This document shows positions 1 through 8,704 of a DNA stretch of 64,000 nt, in pieces. Made by a program: the position numbers and the translations under genes. The DNA is from Bordetella genomosp. 13. Its GTDB lineage: Bacteria > Pseudomonadota > Gammaproteobacteria > Burkholderiales > Burkholderiaceae_B. Positions within the stretch are counted from its first letter, which is position 1. Each line of letters starts with the position of its first letter. The notes under the pieces are model-generated. The model was not told where the DNA came from. It made no database searches and saw nothing but the letters and a program-made list of their open reading frames with translations. The stretch is taken from the NCBI RefSeq assembly GCF_007679965.1, contig NZ_VEHL01000001.1, positions 992,001 through 1,056,000 on the forward strand. The letters run 5' to 3'.

Positions 1-21
1 ACCCCTGGAGGCAAGGACGTC

Positions 22-927
22 ATGGCGCTGGAAATCGTACCCTTTGAACGCGGATTCGGCGCCGAGGTGCGCGGCATCCCCGCCGACCTGGCCCTGACGG
101 CCGGGCAACTCGACCAGGTGGCCGACGCCTGGACCGCCCACAGCGTGCTGCGGTTCCGGGGCCTGGAGATGTCTCCCGAGCAGCACATCGCGTTCTCGCG
201 GGCACTGGGTCCGCTGCACATCATGAAGCCGCTGAAGTTCAACCTGGAGGGGTACCCCGAAGTCTTCGTGGTCTCCAATGCTTCCAAGGAGGATCCGGCC
301 AGGCCCGTCACGCGCAACGAGGCCGGCGAGGCCGGACTGCGCCGCGCGGGCGAGGGGTTCCACACCGACGGCGAGGACAAGCGCGTTCCCAACGCAGGAT
401 CGTTCCTGTATGCGCTGCGCGTGCCGCCCGAACGCGGCGACACGCTGTTCGTGGACATGTACGCCGCGTACGAAGCGCTGCCGGCGGCGGCGCGCCACGC
501 CATCGCCGGCCGCCGCGCCCGCTACAGCCGTATCGACCTGCATGCCGTGCACTATCCGCACATGGACCCGCTGACGGAAGAAGAGAAGCGGGACCGGCCC
601 GACGTGTATCACCCCCTGGCGCGCCGGCATCCCGTCAGCGGCCGTACCTCGCTGTACATCGGCCGCTGGGCCTGCGACATCGAAGGCCTGCCGCCCGACG
701 AAGGCCGCCGCCTGATCGCTTGGTTGCAGGTCTTCGCGCAACAGCCGCGCTTCCAGTTCCGCCAGCAATGGCAGGCGGGGGACGCCGTGCTGTGGGACAA
801 CCGATGCACCCAGCATTGCGCGACGGGGTTCGACGACGCGAAGTACGTGCGCACCATGTATCGAACCACGCTGGAAGGCGACGTGCCGGTCATGGCCGAG
901 GCATCCGCCGGCATCGCGCTGCCATGA
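22..927 (+). CDS. TauD/TfdA-family Fe(II)/2-oxoglutarate dioxygenase
   Basis: 301 aa, predicted cytoplasmic non-haem iron oxygenase that would couple 2-oxoglutarate decarboxylation to oxidation of a small organic substrate. The facial triad is visible as HTD (His114, Asp116) and the distal His265 in TQHCATG. The 2-oxoglutarate-binding arginine is probably Arg277 or Arg281 in VRTMYR. The length is usual for the family. A GGAGG lies 11 bases before the ATG. It is the first gene of a tightly packed cassette: its stop overlaps the start of the LysR gene by four bases (ATGA). The cassette also holds a nitrilase-type hydrolase, an RraA-like protein and a Bug receptor, which suggests catabolism of an imported carboxylate or amide. 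The substrate cannot be read from sequence. Confidence 0.88.
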   Translation: MALEIVPFERGFGAEVRGIPADLALTAGQLDQVADAWTAHSVLRFRGLEMSPEQHIAFSRALGPLHIMKPLKFNLEGYPEVFVVSNASKEDPARPVTRNEAGEAGLRRAGEGFHTDGEDKRVPNAGSFLYALRVPPERGDTLFVDMYAAYEALPAAARHAIAGRRARYSRIDLHAVHYPHMDPLTEEEKRDRPDVYHPLARRHPVSGRTSLYIGRWACDIEGLPPDEGRRLIAWLQVFAQQPRFQFRQQWQAGDAVLWDNRCTQHCATGFDDAKYVRTMYRTTLEGDVPVMAEASAGIALP

Positions 928-1877
928 ACATCCGCTTCCTGGAGACCGTGCTGTGGCTGGCCCGGCTGCGCAGCATCAAGGCGACCGCCGAACAGCTGTG
1001 CATCACGCACGCGGCCATCTCGAACCGCATCGCCTCCATCGAGCACGACCTGGGCGTGAAGTTGTTCGTGCGCTCGGACCAGGGGTTCGAACCGACCCCC
1101 GAAGGCTTGCGCTTCATCGACCAGGCCCAGGTCATCATCGACGCCTATCACAAGCTGCGCCACGTCATGCTGGATCCCGGGCGCCTGCGCGGCCACGTGC
1201 GGCTGGGCGCGGTGAGCACGTTGATTCCCACGGTGTTTCCGTTGCTGGTCCGCACGGTCCGCGAAGAGTACCCGCACGTCTCGCTAAGCGTGACCACGGA
1301 GCTGTCCGAACGCCTGTTGAAAGAGCTGGAGGCGGGACGGCTGGACATGGTCCTGGTCTCCGACCTGTCGGCCAGCGGCGCGCAGTTCGAACTGACGCCG
1401 CTGTGCTCGTTCTCGATGGATTTCGTGGCCAGTCCGTTGCTGGCGGCGGATGTCAGCCAACCGCTGACGCCGCAGGATCTGGCGCGCCATCCCATCATCG
1501 GCTATCCGCCGGGCACGCCGTCGCAGGCCCGTATCGAGGCGTACTTCGCCGACGAGGCGCAACAGACCGTGGTCATCCACGCATCGGCGGCGCTGCCCAC
1601 GAACGTCCAGATGGTGACCTCGGGGATCGGCATCGCCGCCGTGCCGCTGGCGTCGGTGCAGCGCGAGATCCAGCAGGGCGCGCTGGTGGTGCTGCCGGTG
1701 ACCAAGCCCTTCGTCGCGGTGCATTACGTGGCCGCGTACATCCGCAACGACGAGCCCGGTCTGGCGCGCGCCGTGGCGGCGCTGGCCCGGCAGGCGGCAT
1801 CCCGCTATTGCGAAGCCTCCGATCCGGGCCTGGCCTGGCAGGAGGATCGCGACGATGTTTTCCAGGAGAACCCATGA
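924..1877 (+). CDS. LysR-family transcriptional regulator
   Basis: 317 aa. An N-terminal winged helix-turn-helix (about residues 1-60, with LRSIKATAEQLCITHAAISN) is followed by the periplasmic-binding-like effector domain typical of LysR regulators (about 90-295). I placed the start at the ATG whose ATGA overlaps the dioxygenase stop, because it begins exactly at the conserved FLETV helix. An in-frame extension further upstream would lie inside the dioxygenase gene. Its own stop overlaps the next gene by four bases, so it is translationally coupled on both sides. It is unusual for a LysR gene to sit inside, rather than diverge from, the cassette it probably controls. The inducer is unknown. 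Confidence 0.9.
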   Translation: MNIRFLETVLWLARLRSIKATAEQLCITHAAISNRIASIEHDLGVKLFVRSDQGFEPTPEGLRFIDQAQVIIDAYHKLRHVMLDPGRLRGHVRLGAVSTLIPTVFPLLVRTVREEYPHVSLSVTTELSERLLKELEAGRLDMVLVSDLSASGAQFELTPLCSFSMDFVASPLLAADVSQPLTPQDLARHPIIGYPPGTPSQARIEAYFADEAQQTVVIHASAALPTNVQMVTSGIGIAAVPLASVQREIQQGALVVLPVTKPFVAVHYVAAYIRNDEPGLARAVAALARQAASRYCEASDPGLAWQEDRDDVFQENP

Positions 1878-2689
1878 AAGTCTGTTTGGTGCAAATGAAT
1901 TCGGTCGCGGACAAGCGCCGCAACGTCGATGAGGCCGACCGCCTGGCGCGCGAGGCCATCAGCAGCGATGGCGCGCGTTTCGTCAGCTTTCCCGAGCACT
2001 TCGACTGGGCGGGCGGCAGCGTGGCGGACAAAGTGGCCGCGGGCGAGGCCGAGCGGGACGGCCCCGCGTACGCCATGTGCAGGCAGCTGGCGGTGGACCA
2101 TGGCATCCACGTGCACAGCGGCAGCTTCTACGAGCGCGCCCCGGGCGGCACGCACGTCTACAACACTTCGGTGGTCTTCGACCCCAAGGGCAACGAGATC
2201 GCCCGCTACCGCAAGATCCACCTGTTCGACATCGTCACGCCCGACGGCCTGCGCTACGGCGAGTCCGACGCCGTGCGCGCTGGCCGCGACGTCGTGGTGG
2301 CCGACATCGACGGCGTGCGCTTCGGCCTGGCGATCTGCTACGACCTGCGTTTTCCGCAGCTGTTCCAGAAGCTGGTGGAGCAGGGCGCGCAGGCCATCGT
2401 GCTGCCGGCCGCCTTCACGTTGCAGACCGGCAAGGACCACTGGGACGTGCTGTGCCGCGCGCGCGCCATCGAGACGCAGTCCTATTTCCTGGCACCGGCG
2501 CAGTACGGCCCCTTCGATCAGGAGGGGGAGCGCCGCTACACCTACGGCCACACGCTGGTGTGCGATCCATGGGGCCATATCGTGGCCAAGGCCTCCGACG
2601 GCGTGGGCGCGCTGACGGCCACGCTGGATTTCCAGCGCGTGGCGCAGGCGCGCAAGCAGATTCCGTTGGCTGACCACAAGGTGTTCTGA
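1874..2689 (+). CDS. Nitrilase-superfamily carbon-nitrogen hydrolase
   Basis: 271 aa, close to the size of the Nit/omega-amidase branch of the superfamily. The catalytic triad is visible: Glu41 in SFPEHF, Lys114 in YRKIHLFD and Cys155 in AICYDLRF. These enzymes hydrolyse amides or nitriles through a thioester on the cysteine. The sequence YDLRFPQLF after the cysteine resembles the omega-amidase/Nit group more than true nitrilases, so an amidase acting on a dicarboxylic acid monoamide is my preferred guess. The start overlaps the LysR stop (ATGA) and one base separates its stop from the RraA-like gene. The substrate is not determined. Confidence 0.88.
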   Translation: MKVCLVQMNSVADKRRNVDEADRLAREAISSDGARFVSFPEHFDWAGGSVADKVAAGEAERDGPAYAMCRQLAVDHGIHVHSGSFYERAPGGTHVYNTSVVFDPKGNEIARYRKIHLFDIVTPDGLRYGESDAVRAGRDVVVADIDGVRFGLAICYDLRFPQLFQKLVEQGAQAIVLPAAFTLQTGKDHWDVLCRARAIETQSYFLAPAQYGPFDQEGERRYTYGHTLVCDPWGHIVAKASDGVGALTATLDFQRVAQARKQIPLADHKVF

Positions 2690-2690
2690 C

Positions 2691-3356
2691 ATGAAAAAGT
2701 ACGCAATCGGCGCCACGCCGCCCGCGCTGGATCCCCAGGTCTTCCATTGGCTGAAAGACGTCGAGACCGCCACGGTCGGACATTTCCGCCATTGGGGGTT
2801 CATGGATGCCCGCATCCAGCCGCTGGAGCATCGGCGCCGCGTCATCGGCCGCGCCATCACCGTGGCGCTGCCGGGACAGGACTCGACCCTGCTGCACCAC
2901 GCGCTCAGCCAGCTGGCGCCCGGCGACATCGTGGTGGTGGACCGCCTGGGCGATCGCAAGCATGCCTGCTGGGGCGGCGGCGTCACGCAGGGCGCGGTGG
3001 CCGCCGGCGCCGCGGGCGCCGTGGTCGACGGCATGTGCACCGATCCGTCCGAGATCGCGGCGTCCGGCCTGCCCGTATGGTGCCGCGGCGTCTCGCCCAT
3101 CACCACGCGCATCTACGACATCGGCGGCATGCTCAACATGCCGGTGTCCTGCGGGGGCGTGGTCGTCAATCCGGGCGATGTGATCCTGGCCGACGAGAAC
3201 GGCGTGCTGGTGCTGCCGCCCGGCGAGGTCGAGGAAGTGGCGCGCGCCGCCTTGCAGAAACAGGCCAGGCAGGCCGCCAACGCGGAGAAGATCAGCCGGG
3301 GCGAACGCCTGGGCGATCTGTCTGGAGCGAGCGCCCACGTCGCGCGAGCCCAGTGA
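2691..3356 (+). CDS. RraA-like / HMG-aldolase-fold protein
   Basis: 221 aa. The fold family includes the RNase E inhibitor RraA and class II 4-hydroxy-4-methyl-2-oxoglutarate aldolases/oxaloacetate decarboxylases. It is recognised by TVGHFRHWG near the N-terminus, the GDIVVVDRLGD strand and VNPGDVILADENGVLVLP near residues 160-175. Aldolases of this fold use a VDGxxRD motif in which Arg binds the substrate and Asp the metal. Here the motif reads VDGMCTD, with Thr in place of Arg. The metal aspartate is kept but the arginine is lost, so the usual aldolase activity is doubtful. It sits within a catabolic operon, one base after the amidase gene, which argues for a metabolic role over RNase E control. 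Confidence 0.82.
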   Translation: MKKYAIGATPPALDPQVFHWLKDVETATVGHFRHWGFMDARIQPLEHRRRVIGRAITVALPGQDSTLLHHALSQLAPGDIVVVDRLGDRKHACWGGGVTQGAVAAGAAGAVVDGMCTDPSEIAASGLPVWCRGVSPITTRIYDIGGMLNMPVSCGGVVVNPGDVILADENGVLVLPPGEVEEVARAALQKQARQAANAEKISRGERLGDLSGASAHVARAQ

Positions 3357-3399
3357 AGTCAGGGCGATACGCCCGTCTCATAACGTCAAGGGGAAGTAC

Positions 3400-4392
3400 A
3401 TGAACGCAGCAACTGACTGCCGGGCGGCGCTGCGCCGCCTGGCGGCTGGCGCCTTGCTGGCGCTGGCATGCGCCGGGCCTGCCATGGCGGCCTGGCCCGA
3501 GCGGCCGGTACGGATCATCGTGCCGTTTCCGCCCGGCAATTCCTCCGATGTGTCCATGCGCCTGATCGCCGAGAAGCTGACCGGGGCGCTGGGACAGTCG
3601 GTGGTCGTGGAGAACCGCACCGGCGCGGGGGGAACCATCGGCACCGATTATGTCGCCAAGCAGCCGGCGGATGGGTACACGCTTGCCATGGGGTCCACGG
3701 GCCCGATGACCATCGCGCAATGGCTGCGGCCAGGCACGCTGGGCTATGACGCCGCGCGCGACTTCGTGCCGGTGGGCGCCGTGGCCTGGGCGCCCCAGGT
3801 GATGGTGGTGCGCAAGGATTTTCCGGCGTCGGACTTCAAGGCGTTCGTGGCCTATGGCAAGAAGCCCGATGCCAGGCTGACGTATGGCTCCTCGGGCAAC
3901 GGCACCACGCCCCACCTGGTGATTTCGGCCATGTTGGCGCAGGCCGGCCTGCAGGCGACGCACATTCCGTACCGGGGCGGCGTGCAGACCGCGACCGACC
4001 TGGTGGGCGGCCAGATCGACTTCATCTCGGACAACGTGCCGGTGGTCAGCGCGCTGATGGAATCCGGCAAGGTCAAGCCGCTGGGTGTCACCTCCGCCAC
4101 CCGCATTCCTTCCCTGCCCGACATTCCCACGCTGCGGGAGCAGGGACTCGACGGTTTCGACCTGCAGGGCTGGATCCTGCTGCTGGCGCCCACGGGTACG
4201 CCCGAGGACGTGGTGGCGCGGCTGCGCAAGGAAGTGGCTGCCCTGATGCGCCTGTCCGACGTGCGCGCACGCCTGAATGCCCAAGGCCTGGTTCCGATGG
4301 ACATGTCCACCGAGCAGATGGGCGGCTTCCTGGCCGCGGAGTCGGCCAAATGGAAGAGGCTGGTCGAGCAGTCGGGCGCCGCTTCGAACTGA
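3400..4392 (+). CDS. Tripartite tricarboxylate transporter substrate receptor (Bug/TctC)
   Basis: 330 aa periplasmic solute-binding protein. A Sec signal peptide spans about residues 1-27 (basic start, LLALACAGPAMA) and is followed by the family signature WPERPVRIIVPFPPG. Bug proteins bind carboxylates or related small anions, and many have no adjacent TctAB membrane genes, as here. An AAGGGGAAG ribosome binding site precedes the ATG. It ends the cassette begun by the dioxygenase and probably supplies or senses its substrate. The next gene is convergent, so the transcription unit should end near 4392-4455, although no T-rich terminator is obvious. Confidence 0.9.
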   Translation: MNAATDCRAALRRLAAGALLALACAGPAMAAWPERPVRIIVPFPPGNSSDVSMRLIAEKLTGALGQSVVVENRTGAGGTIGTDYVAKQPADGYTLAMGSTGPMTIAQWLRPGTLGYDAARDFVPVGAVAWAPQVMVVRKDFPASDFKAFVAYGKKPDARLTYGSSGNGTTPHLVISAMLAQAGLQATHIPYRGGVQTATDLVGGQIDFISDNVPVVSALMESGKVKPLGVTSATRIPSLPDIPTLREQGLDGFDLQGWILLLAPTGTPEDVVARLRKEVAALMRLSDVRARLNAQGLVPMDMSTEQMGGFLAAESAKWKRLVEQSGAASN

Positions 4393-4454
4393 ACCCTGGG
4401 CCGGTGGGCGCGGCCGCCGATGCGTCGGTGCGCCCATGCCGCGGCCCGTGGGCC

Positions 4455-5528
4455 TCAATGGCCCAGGATGGCCTCCCGGATCGTCGCCGTGTTGTGGCGC
4501 ATCATGTCCACGTACGTCGCGGCCGGCCCGCCGGTCCTGGACAGTGCATCCGAGTACAGCACGCCGCCCTGCCGCACGCCCGTCTCGTCGGCGATCTGCC
4601 GGATCAGGCGCGGATTGCTGACGTTCTCGGTGAACAGCGCGGAGGCCTTCTGCTCCCTGATCTGGCGCACCAGCGCGGCAACGTCGGCGGCCGAGGCTTC
4701 CGAGTCGGTGCTGATGCCCTGAGGCGCCCGGAACGTGAAGCCGTAGGCCTGCGCGTAATAGCCGAAGGCGTCGTGCGAGGTGATGATGGTGCGTCTGTCC
4801 GCCGGGATGCGAGCGACCTCGGCCTTCAGTTCGGCGTCCAGCGCCTGCAGCTGGCGCGTGTAGGCCTGGGCATTGGCGCGGTAGGCGGCGCAGCCATCCT
4901 GGTCCGCCTGGCAGAAGGCGTCGGCGATGTTCTGCACGTAGACCTGCGCATTGGCCGCCGACTGCCAGGCGTGCGGGTCGTCGGGGCCGTGATGGTGATG
5001 GCCGGCGGCATGGCCGTGGTCGTGATCATGGCTGCCCTCGTGACCGTGGTCATGGTCATGTCCTTGCCCGTCGCCGTGATCGTGGCCGTCGGCGTCCGCG
5101 TGTCCGCCATGGCCTTCCTCGCCATCTTTCTGGCCGTGGTCCTCGACGTTGCGCAGCACCTGCACGCCCTCGGTCAGCGTCGCCACCCGCGCCTTGCTGC
5201 CGCTGGCGTCGATCAGGCGCTGCAGGAAGCCCTCGAAATGCAGGCCGTTGGCCAGCACTACGTCCGCGCGGCCGACGGCGGCCGCATCGGCGGGCCGGGG
5301 CTCGTAGACGTGCGCGTCGCCGCCCGCCGGCACCAGCGTGGCCAGCGCGATGCGGTCGCCGCCGACCTGGCGGGCGAAGTCGCCGATGATGGAGAAGGTC
5401 GCCACGACCTTCAGTTCCTTGGCGTGCGCGGGCGCGGCCAGCAGCGCGGCGGCCAGCGCGGCCGTCGATGCAAGGGCAGGGCCGCGGAAGGCCAGGCGCG
5501 CCGCGGCGGCGAGGATTTTCGGTTTCAT
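4455..5528 (-). CDS. znuA: Zinc ABC transporter periplasmic binding protein ZnuA
   Basis: 357 aa. A signal peptide ends at about residue 36 (APAHA). The cluster A-I metal-receptor fold follows, with candidate zinc ligands His73 (GGDAHVYEP), His186 (DPHAW) and the His of TSHDAFGYY. Between about residues 129 and 180 lies a very His/Asp-rich loop of HDH and HGH repeats, which is diagnostic of zinc rather than manganese receptors and serves as a zinc-collecting loop. It is the last gene of a three-gene minus-strand operon, 14 bases after znuB. The operon is led from a divergent promoter carrying a Zur-like palindrome, so expression under zinc starvation is expected. Confidence 0.95.
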   Translation of the reverse strand: MKPKILAAAARLAFRGPALASTAALAAALLAAPAHAKELKVVATFSIIGDFARQVGGDRIALATLVPAGGDAHVYEPRPADAAAVGRADVVLANGLHFEGFLQRLIDASGSKARVATLTEGVQVLRNVEDHGQKDGEEGHGGHADADGHDHGDGQGHDHDHGHEGSHDHDHGHAAGHHHHGPDDPHAWQSAANAQVYVQNIADAFCQADQDGCAAYRANAQAYTRQLQALDAELKAEVARIPADRRTIITSHDAFGYYAQAYGFTFRAPQGISTDSEASAADVAALVRQIREQKASALFTENVSNPRLIRQIADETGVRQGGVLYSDALSRTGGPAATYVDMMRHNTATIREAILGH

Positions 5529-5542
5529 GCAGGACTCCGGAA

Positions 5543-6421
5543 TCAGCCGGCCGCGCGCGGCGCACGGCCCACGCGCCCGATGAGCGCGCCGCGCGTGCCG
5601 GCGACGACCGACAACAGGTAAATGACGCCGGCCGACAGCACGATGGCCGGACCGGAAGGCAGGGACGCGTGATACGACAGCAGCAGTCCGCTCACGCAGG
5701 ACAGCGCGCCGATGACCACGGCCAGCGCGCACATCGGGCCTACGCGCGTGGTCCAGAAACGGGCGGCGGCGGCGGGCACCATCATCAGGCCCACCGACAG
5801 CAGCGTGCCCAGCGCCTGGAAGCCGCCCACCAGGTTCAACACCACCAGGCCCTGGAAAGCGAAGTGGATGACCGGCCCCAGCCGCGACACGCTGCGCAGG
5901 AACAGCGGGTCCAGGCATTCGGCCACCAGGCCGCGCCACAGCACGGCCAGCCCCAGCACGGTGACCGCGGCCACGATGCGGATCAGCCAGAGCGCGTCGC
6001 CGTCCAGCGCCAGCACGGCGCCGAACAGCACGTGCATCAGGTCCACGCTGGAGCCGCGCAGCGACACCAGCAGCACGCCCAGGGCCAGCGAGATCAGATA
6101 GAAAGCGGCCATCGAGGCGTCTTCCTTCTGCGCCGTCAGCCGCGACACCGCGCCGGCGCCCGCGGCCACCAGCAGGCCGGCCGCGAGGCCGCCCAGCGTC
6201 ATGGGAATGATCTCCAGCCCGTACAGCAGGAACCCGATCGCCGCGCCGGGCAGCACGGCATGCGACATCGCATCGCCGGTCAGGCTCATGCGACGCAGCA
6301 TCAGGAAGACGCCGATGGGGCAGGCGCTGACGGCCAGCATCAGCGCGCCCCACAACGCGCGTTGCATGAAGACGTAGTCGGCGAAGGGCGCGATGGCCAG
6401 GCCATGGAGCGTGTCCATCAT
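5543..6421 (-). CDS. znuB: Zinc ABC transporter permease ZnuB
   Basis: 292 aa integral membrane subunit of the ABC-3 family with about eight hydrophobic helices. Conserved permease sequences include LTGDAMSHAVLPG and GALLSVGLMMVPAA-like segments. I chose the ATG at 6421 because it overlaps the TGA of znuC by four bases (ATGATG), which implies translational coupling. A longer in-frame reading would run back through znuC and has no family support. It forms the membrane channel for zinc delivered by ZnuA, powered by ZnuC. Confidence 0.93.
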   Translation of the reverse strand: MMDTLHGLAIAPFADYVFMQRALWGALMLAVSACPIGVFLMLRRMSLTGDAMSHAVLPGAAIGFLLYGLEIIPMTLGGLAAGLLVAAGAGAVSRLTAQKEDASMAAFYLISLALGVLLVSLRGSSVDLMHVLFGAVLALDGDALWLIRIVAAVTVLGLAVLWRGLVAECLDPLFLRSVSRLGPVIHFAFQGLVVLNLVGGFQALGTLLSVGLMMVPAAAARFWTTRVGPMCALAVVIGALSCVSGLLLSYHASLPSGPAIVLSAGVIYLLSVVAGTRGALIGRVGRAPRAAG

Positions 6422-7203
6422 CGTGCCGCCTCGCGCCGCGCGGCGTCCGCCGGTGGCCGGCCAGGCGCGCCGGCCTGCCGGGCCCGCCGGATGTTCTCGG
6501 GTGTGAGCGTGCTGGCAGTAGGGCCCCAATCGACCACGCAACCCGCCAGCAGCAGCGTGTCGGGAAAGTGCTGCCTCACCAGGTCCACGTCGTGCGCCAC
6601 CACCAGCACGGTGCGGCCTTCCGCGTGCCAGCGATGGATGATGGCCACCAGGTCCTGCACGGTACGTTCATCGACCGCGCTGAAGGGCTCGTCCAGCAGG
6701 ATCAGGTCGGCGTCCTGCAGCAGCGTGCGCGCGAACAGCGCACGCTGCAGCTGTCCGCCGGACAGCGTGTCGATCGGACGCTCCGACAGGCCGGCGAGGC
6801 CGACTGCGTCCAGGGCGGCCGCCATGGCCTGCCGGTCCTCCTTGCAGTGCCGCCCCAGCAGCCCGCGCCGCGGCCACAAGCCCAGCGAGACCACGTCCGC
6901 CACCCGGGCCGGAAAGGCGCGGTCCAGGCCCGACAGCTGGGGCTGGTAGGCCACCTGTACGCCTGGCGCCACGGCGCAGCGGCCGGACGCGGGTCCCAGC
7001 AGCCCGGCGATGCTCTTCATCAAGGTGGTCTTGCCCGAGCCGTTCGGGCCCACGACCGCCGTCAGCGAGCCGCGGCGCACGGCGCCGGACAGGCCGTGCA
7101 GGGCAACATGGTCGCGATAGGCCAGCGCCAGCGCGTCGAAGACGATGCACGGGTCGGCGGGAGAGGGCGCCAATGGAAGAACGGAAACGGATGCGGAGTG
7201 CAC
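6418..7203 (-). CDS. znuC: Zinc ABC transporter ATP-binding protein ZnuC
   Basis: 261 aa ABC ATPase. Walker A (GPNGSGKTT), the signature LSGGQLQR and Walker B (LILLDEP) followed by the H-loop (VVAHD) are all intact. The start is a GTG. An ATG 11 bases further upstream is out of frame, and the next internal Met lies inside the Walker A region, so the GTG is the only sensible choice. It is the first gene of the znuCBA operon. The 90-base gap to the divergent COG0523 gene holds a perfect 18-bp palindrome (7266-7283) resembling a Zur box. Confidence 0.92.
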   Translation of the reverse strand: MHSASVSVLPLAPSPADPCIVFDALALAYRDHVALHGLSGAVRRGSLTAVVGPNGSGKTTLMKSIAGLLGPASGRCAVAPGVQVAYQPQLSGLDRAFPARVADVVSLGLWPRRGLLGRHCKEDRQAMAAALDAVGLAGLSERPIDTLSGGQLQRALFARTLLQDADLILLDEPFSAVDERTVQDLVAIIHRWHAEGRTVLVVAHDVDLVRQHFPDTLLLAGCVVDWGPTASTLTPENIRRARQAGAPGRPPADAARREAAR

Positions 7204-7265
7204 TGGATGGCCATGCGGCGCGTGCCGGCGGAACTTGCCAAGCCGCGCGATTTATGCGCTAAATA

Positions 7266-7283
7266 GTTATGTTATAACATAAC
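7266..7283. promoter_or_regulatory. Zur-type operator between znuCBA and COG0523 gene
   Basis: GTTATGTTATAACATAAC is a perfect 18-base palindrome in the 90-base divergent spacer. It matches the core of the proteobacterial Zur box (ATGTTATANTATAACAT type). It lies 10 bases before the ATG of the GTPase gene and 62 bases before the GTG of znuC, so one dimer pair could repress both directions when zinc is plentiful. The zur gene itself is not in the window. Confidence 0.85.
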
Positions 7284-7293
7284 GGTACTGATC

Positions 7294-8496
7294 ATGGCCA
7301 TCGATCCCCAGTCCCGCCTGCCCGTCACCGTCCTGTCGGGTTTTCTCGGCGCGGGCAAGACCACGCTGCTGAACCATATCCTGAACAACCGCGAGGGCCG
7401 CCGCGTGGCGGTCATCGTCAACGACATGTCCGAGGTCAACATCGACGCCGCGCTGGTGCGCGGCGGCGGCGCGGCGCTGTCGCGCACCGACGAAAAGCTC
7501 GTCGAGATGAGCAACGGCTGCATCTGCTGTACCTTGCGCGAGGACCTGCTGCTGGAGGTCGGGCGCCTGGCGCGCGAGGGCCGCTTCGATCACCTGGTCA
7601 TCGAGTCCACCGGCATCTCGGAACCGCTGCCCGTGGCCGAGACCTTCACCTTCGAGGGCGACGACGGCCGCAGCCTGGGCGACGTCGCGCGGCTGGACAC
7701 CATGGTCACCGTGGTGGACGCCTGCAATTTCCTGCGCGACTACGGCTCGCAGGACAGCCTGCGGGCGCGCGGCGAATCGCTGGGCGACGAGGACGAGCGC
7801 ACGGTGGTCGACCTGCTGGTCGAGCAGGTCGAGTTCTGCGACGTCATCGTGCTGAACAAGATGGACCTGGTCGACGACGTTCAATGCGAACGGCTGATGG
7901 CCATCCTGCACACGCTGAATCCGCGTGCGCGCATCGAGCCCGCGCGGTTCGGCCGTGTCCCGCTGGACCGGGTGCTGGACACCGGCCTGTTCGACTTCGC
8001 CGAGGCCTCGAAGGCGCCGGGCTGGCTGCGCGAGCTGCGCGGCGAACACACGCCCGAAACCGAGGCGTATGGCATACGCAGCTTCGTCTACCGTGCGCGC
8101 CGGCCGTTCCATCCCGGACGCTTCCACTCGCTGGTGCAGCAGGAGTGGCCCGGCGTGGTGCGTTCCAAGGGCCATTTCTGGCTGGCCAGCCATCCCGAGA
8201 TGGCAGGTTCGTGGTCGCAGGCCGGCGCCGTGGCGCGCCATGGCGCGGCGGGCTACTGGTGGGCGGCGGTGCCGCCCGACCAATGGCCGGACGACCCCGA
8301 TTACCTGGCCGCGATCCGCGGCAGCTGGACGGACGAGGTCGGCGATGCGCGGCAGGAACTGGTGCTGATCGGCATCGACATGGACGAGGCCGCGCTGCGC
8401 GGCCGGCTGGACGCCTGCCTGCTGAGCGATGCCGAGATGGCGTGCGGGCCGCAGGCGTGGACGTCCTGGCACAACCCGTTCACGGGCTGGGACTGA
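7294..8496 (+). CDS. COG0523 (CobW/ZigA-type) zinc-responsive GTPase
   Basis: 400 aa G3E-family GTPase, a presumed metallochaperone or metal-insertion factor. Walker A is GFLGAGKTT. The metal-binding CxCC motif (Cys76-Ile-Cys78-Cys79) follows as [12 protein letters not shown], the nucleotide specificity motif is NKMD, and a C-terminal CobW_C domain spans about residues 270-395. Divergence from znuCBA across a Zur-like palindrome places it with the ZigA-type proteins, which deliver scarce zinc to essential enzymes during zinc limitation. A cobalamin role is unlikely because no cob genes are nearby. Confidence 0.92.
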   Translation: MAIDPQSRLPVTVLSGFLGAGKTTLLNHILNNREGRRVAVIVNDMSEVNIDAALVRGGGAALSRTDEKLVEMSNGCICCTLREDLLLEVGRLAREGRFDHLVIESTGISEPLPVAETFTFEGDDGRSLGDVARLDTMVTVVDACNFLRDYGSQDSLRARGESLGDEDERTVVDLLVEQVEFCDVIVLNKMDLVDDVQCERLMAILHTLNPRARIEPARFGRVPLDRVLDTGLFDFAEASKAPGWLRELRGEHTPETEAYGIRSFVYRARRPFHPGRFHSLVQQEWPGVVRSKGHFWLASHPEMAGSWSQAGAVARHGAAGYWWAAVPPDQWPDDPDYLAAIRGSWTDEVGDARQELVLIGIDMDEAALRGRLDACLLSDAEMACGPQAWTSWHNPFTGWD

Positions 8497-8516
8497 GGTC
8501 ACCCGGCAGTCGCGGG

Positions 8517-8558
8517 AAGGGCGCGGCGGCGGCCGGCCGTCGTCGGGCCGCCGCCCTT
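8517..8558 (+). terminator. GC-rich hairpin after the COG0523 gene
   Basis: AAGGGCG(C)GGCGGC pairs with GCCGCCGCCCTT around a GC-rich loop, giving a 12-bp stem with one bulged base, 20 bases after the stop. There is no T-run, so it is at best a weak or Rho-assisted terminator. Confidence 0.4.
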
Positions 8559-8704
8559 GCCGCAGCGCATCATCGAGACGCGGCCCGCCGGCCCTTGCCG
8601 GGGTGGTTTTGCGCCGCTTCCCGCAGTATGTTCCTATATCGCCTTTTCGCCGCCCGGCCTGGGTGCCGCGCGGCGCTTCGATCCGTTATCCCGGGGGAAC
8701 CTAC

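Noticed and set aside
4788..5180. Plus-strand valine-rich reading frame opposite the ZnuA His-rich loop
   Set aside because: It is the mirror of GAC/CAC repeats in znuA; the hydrophobic stretch is a by-product of His and Asp codons on the other strand.
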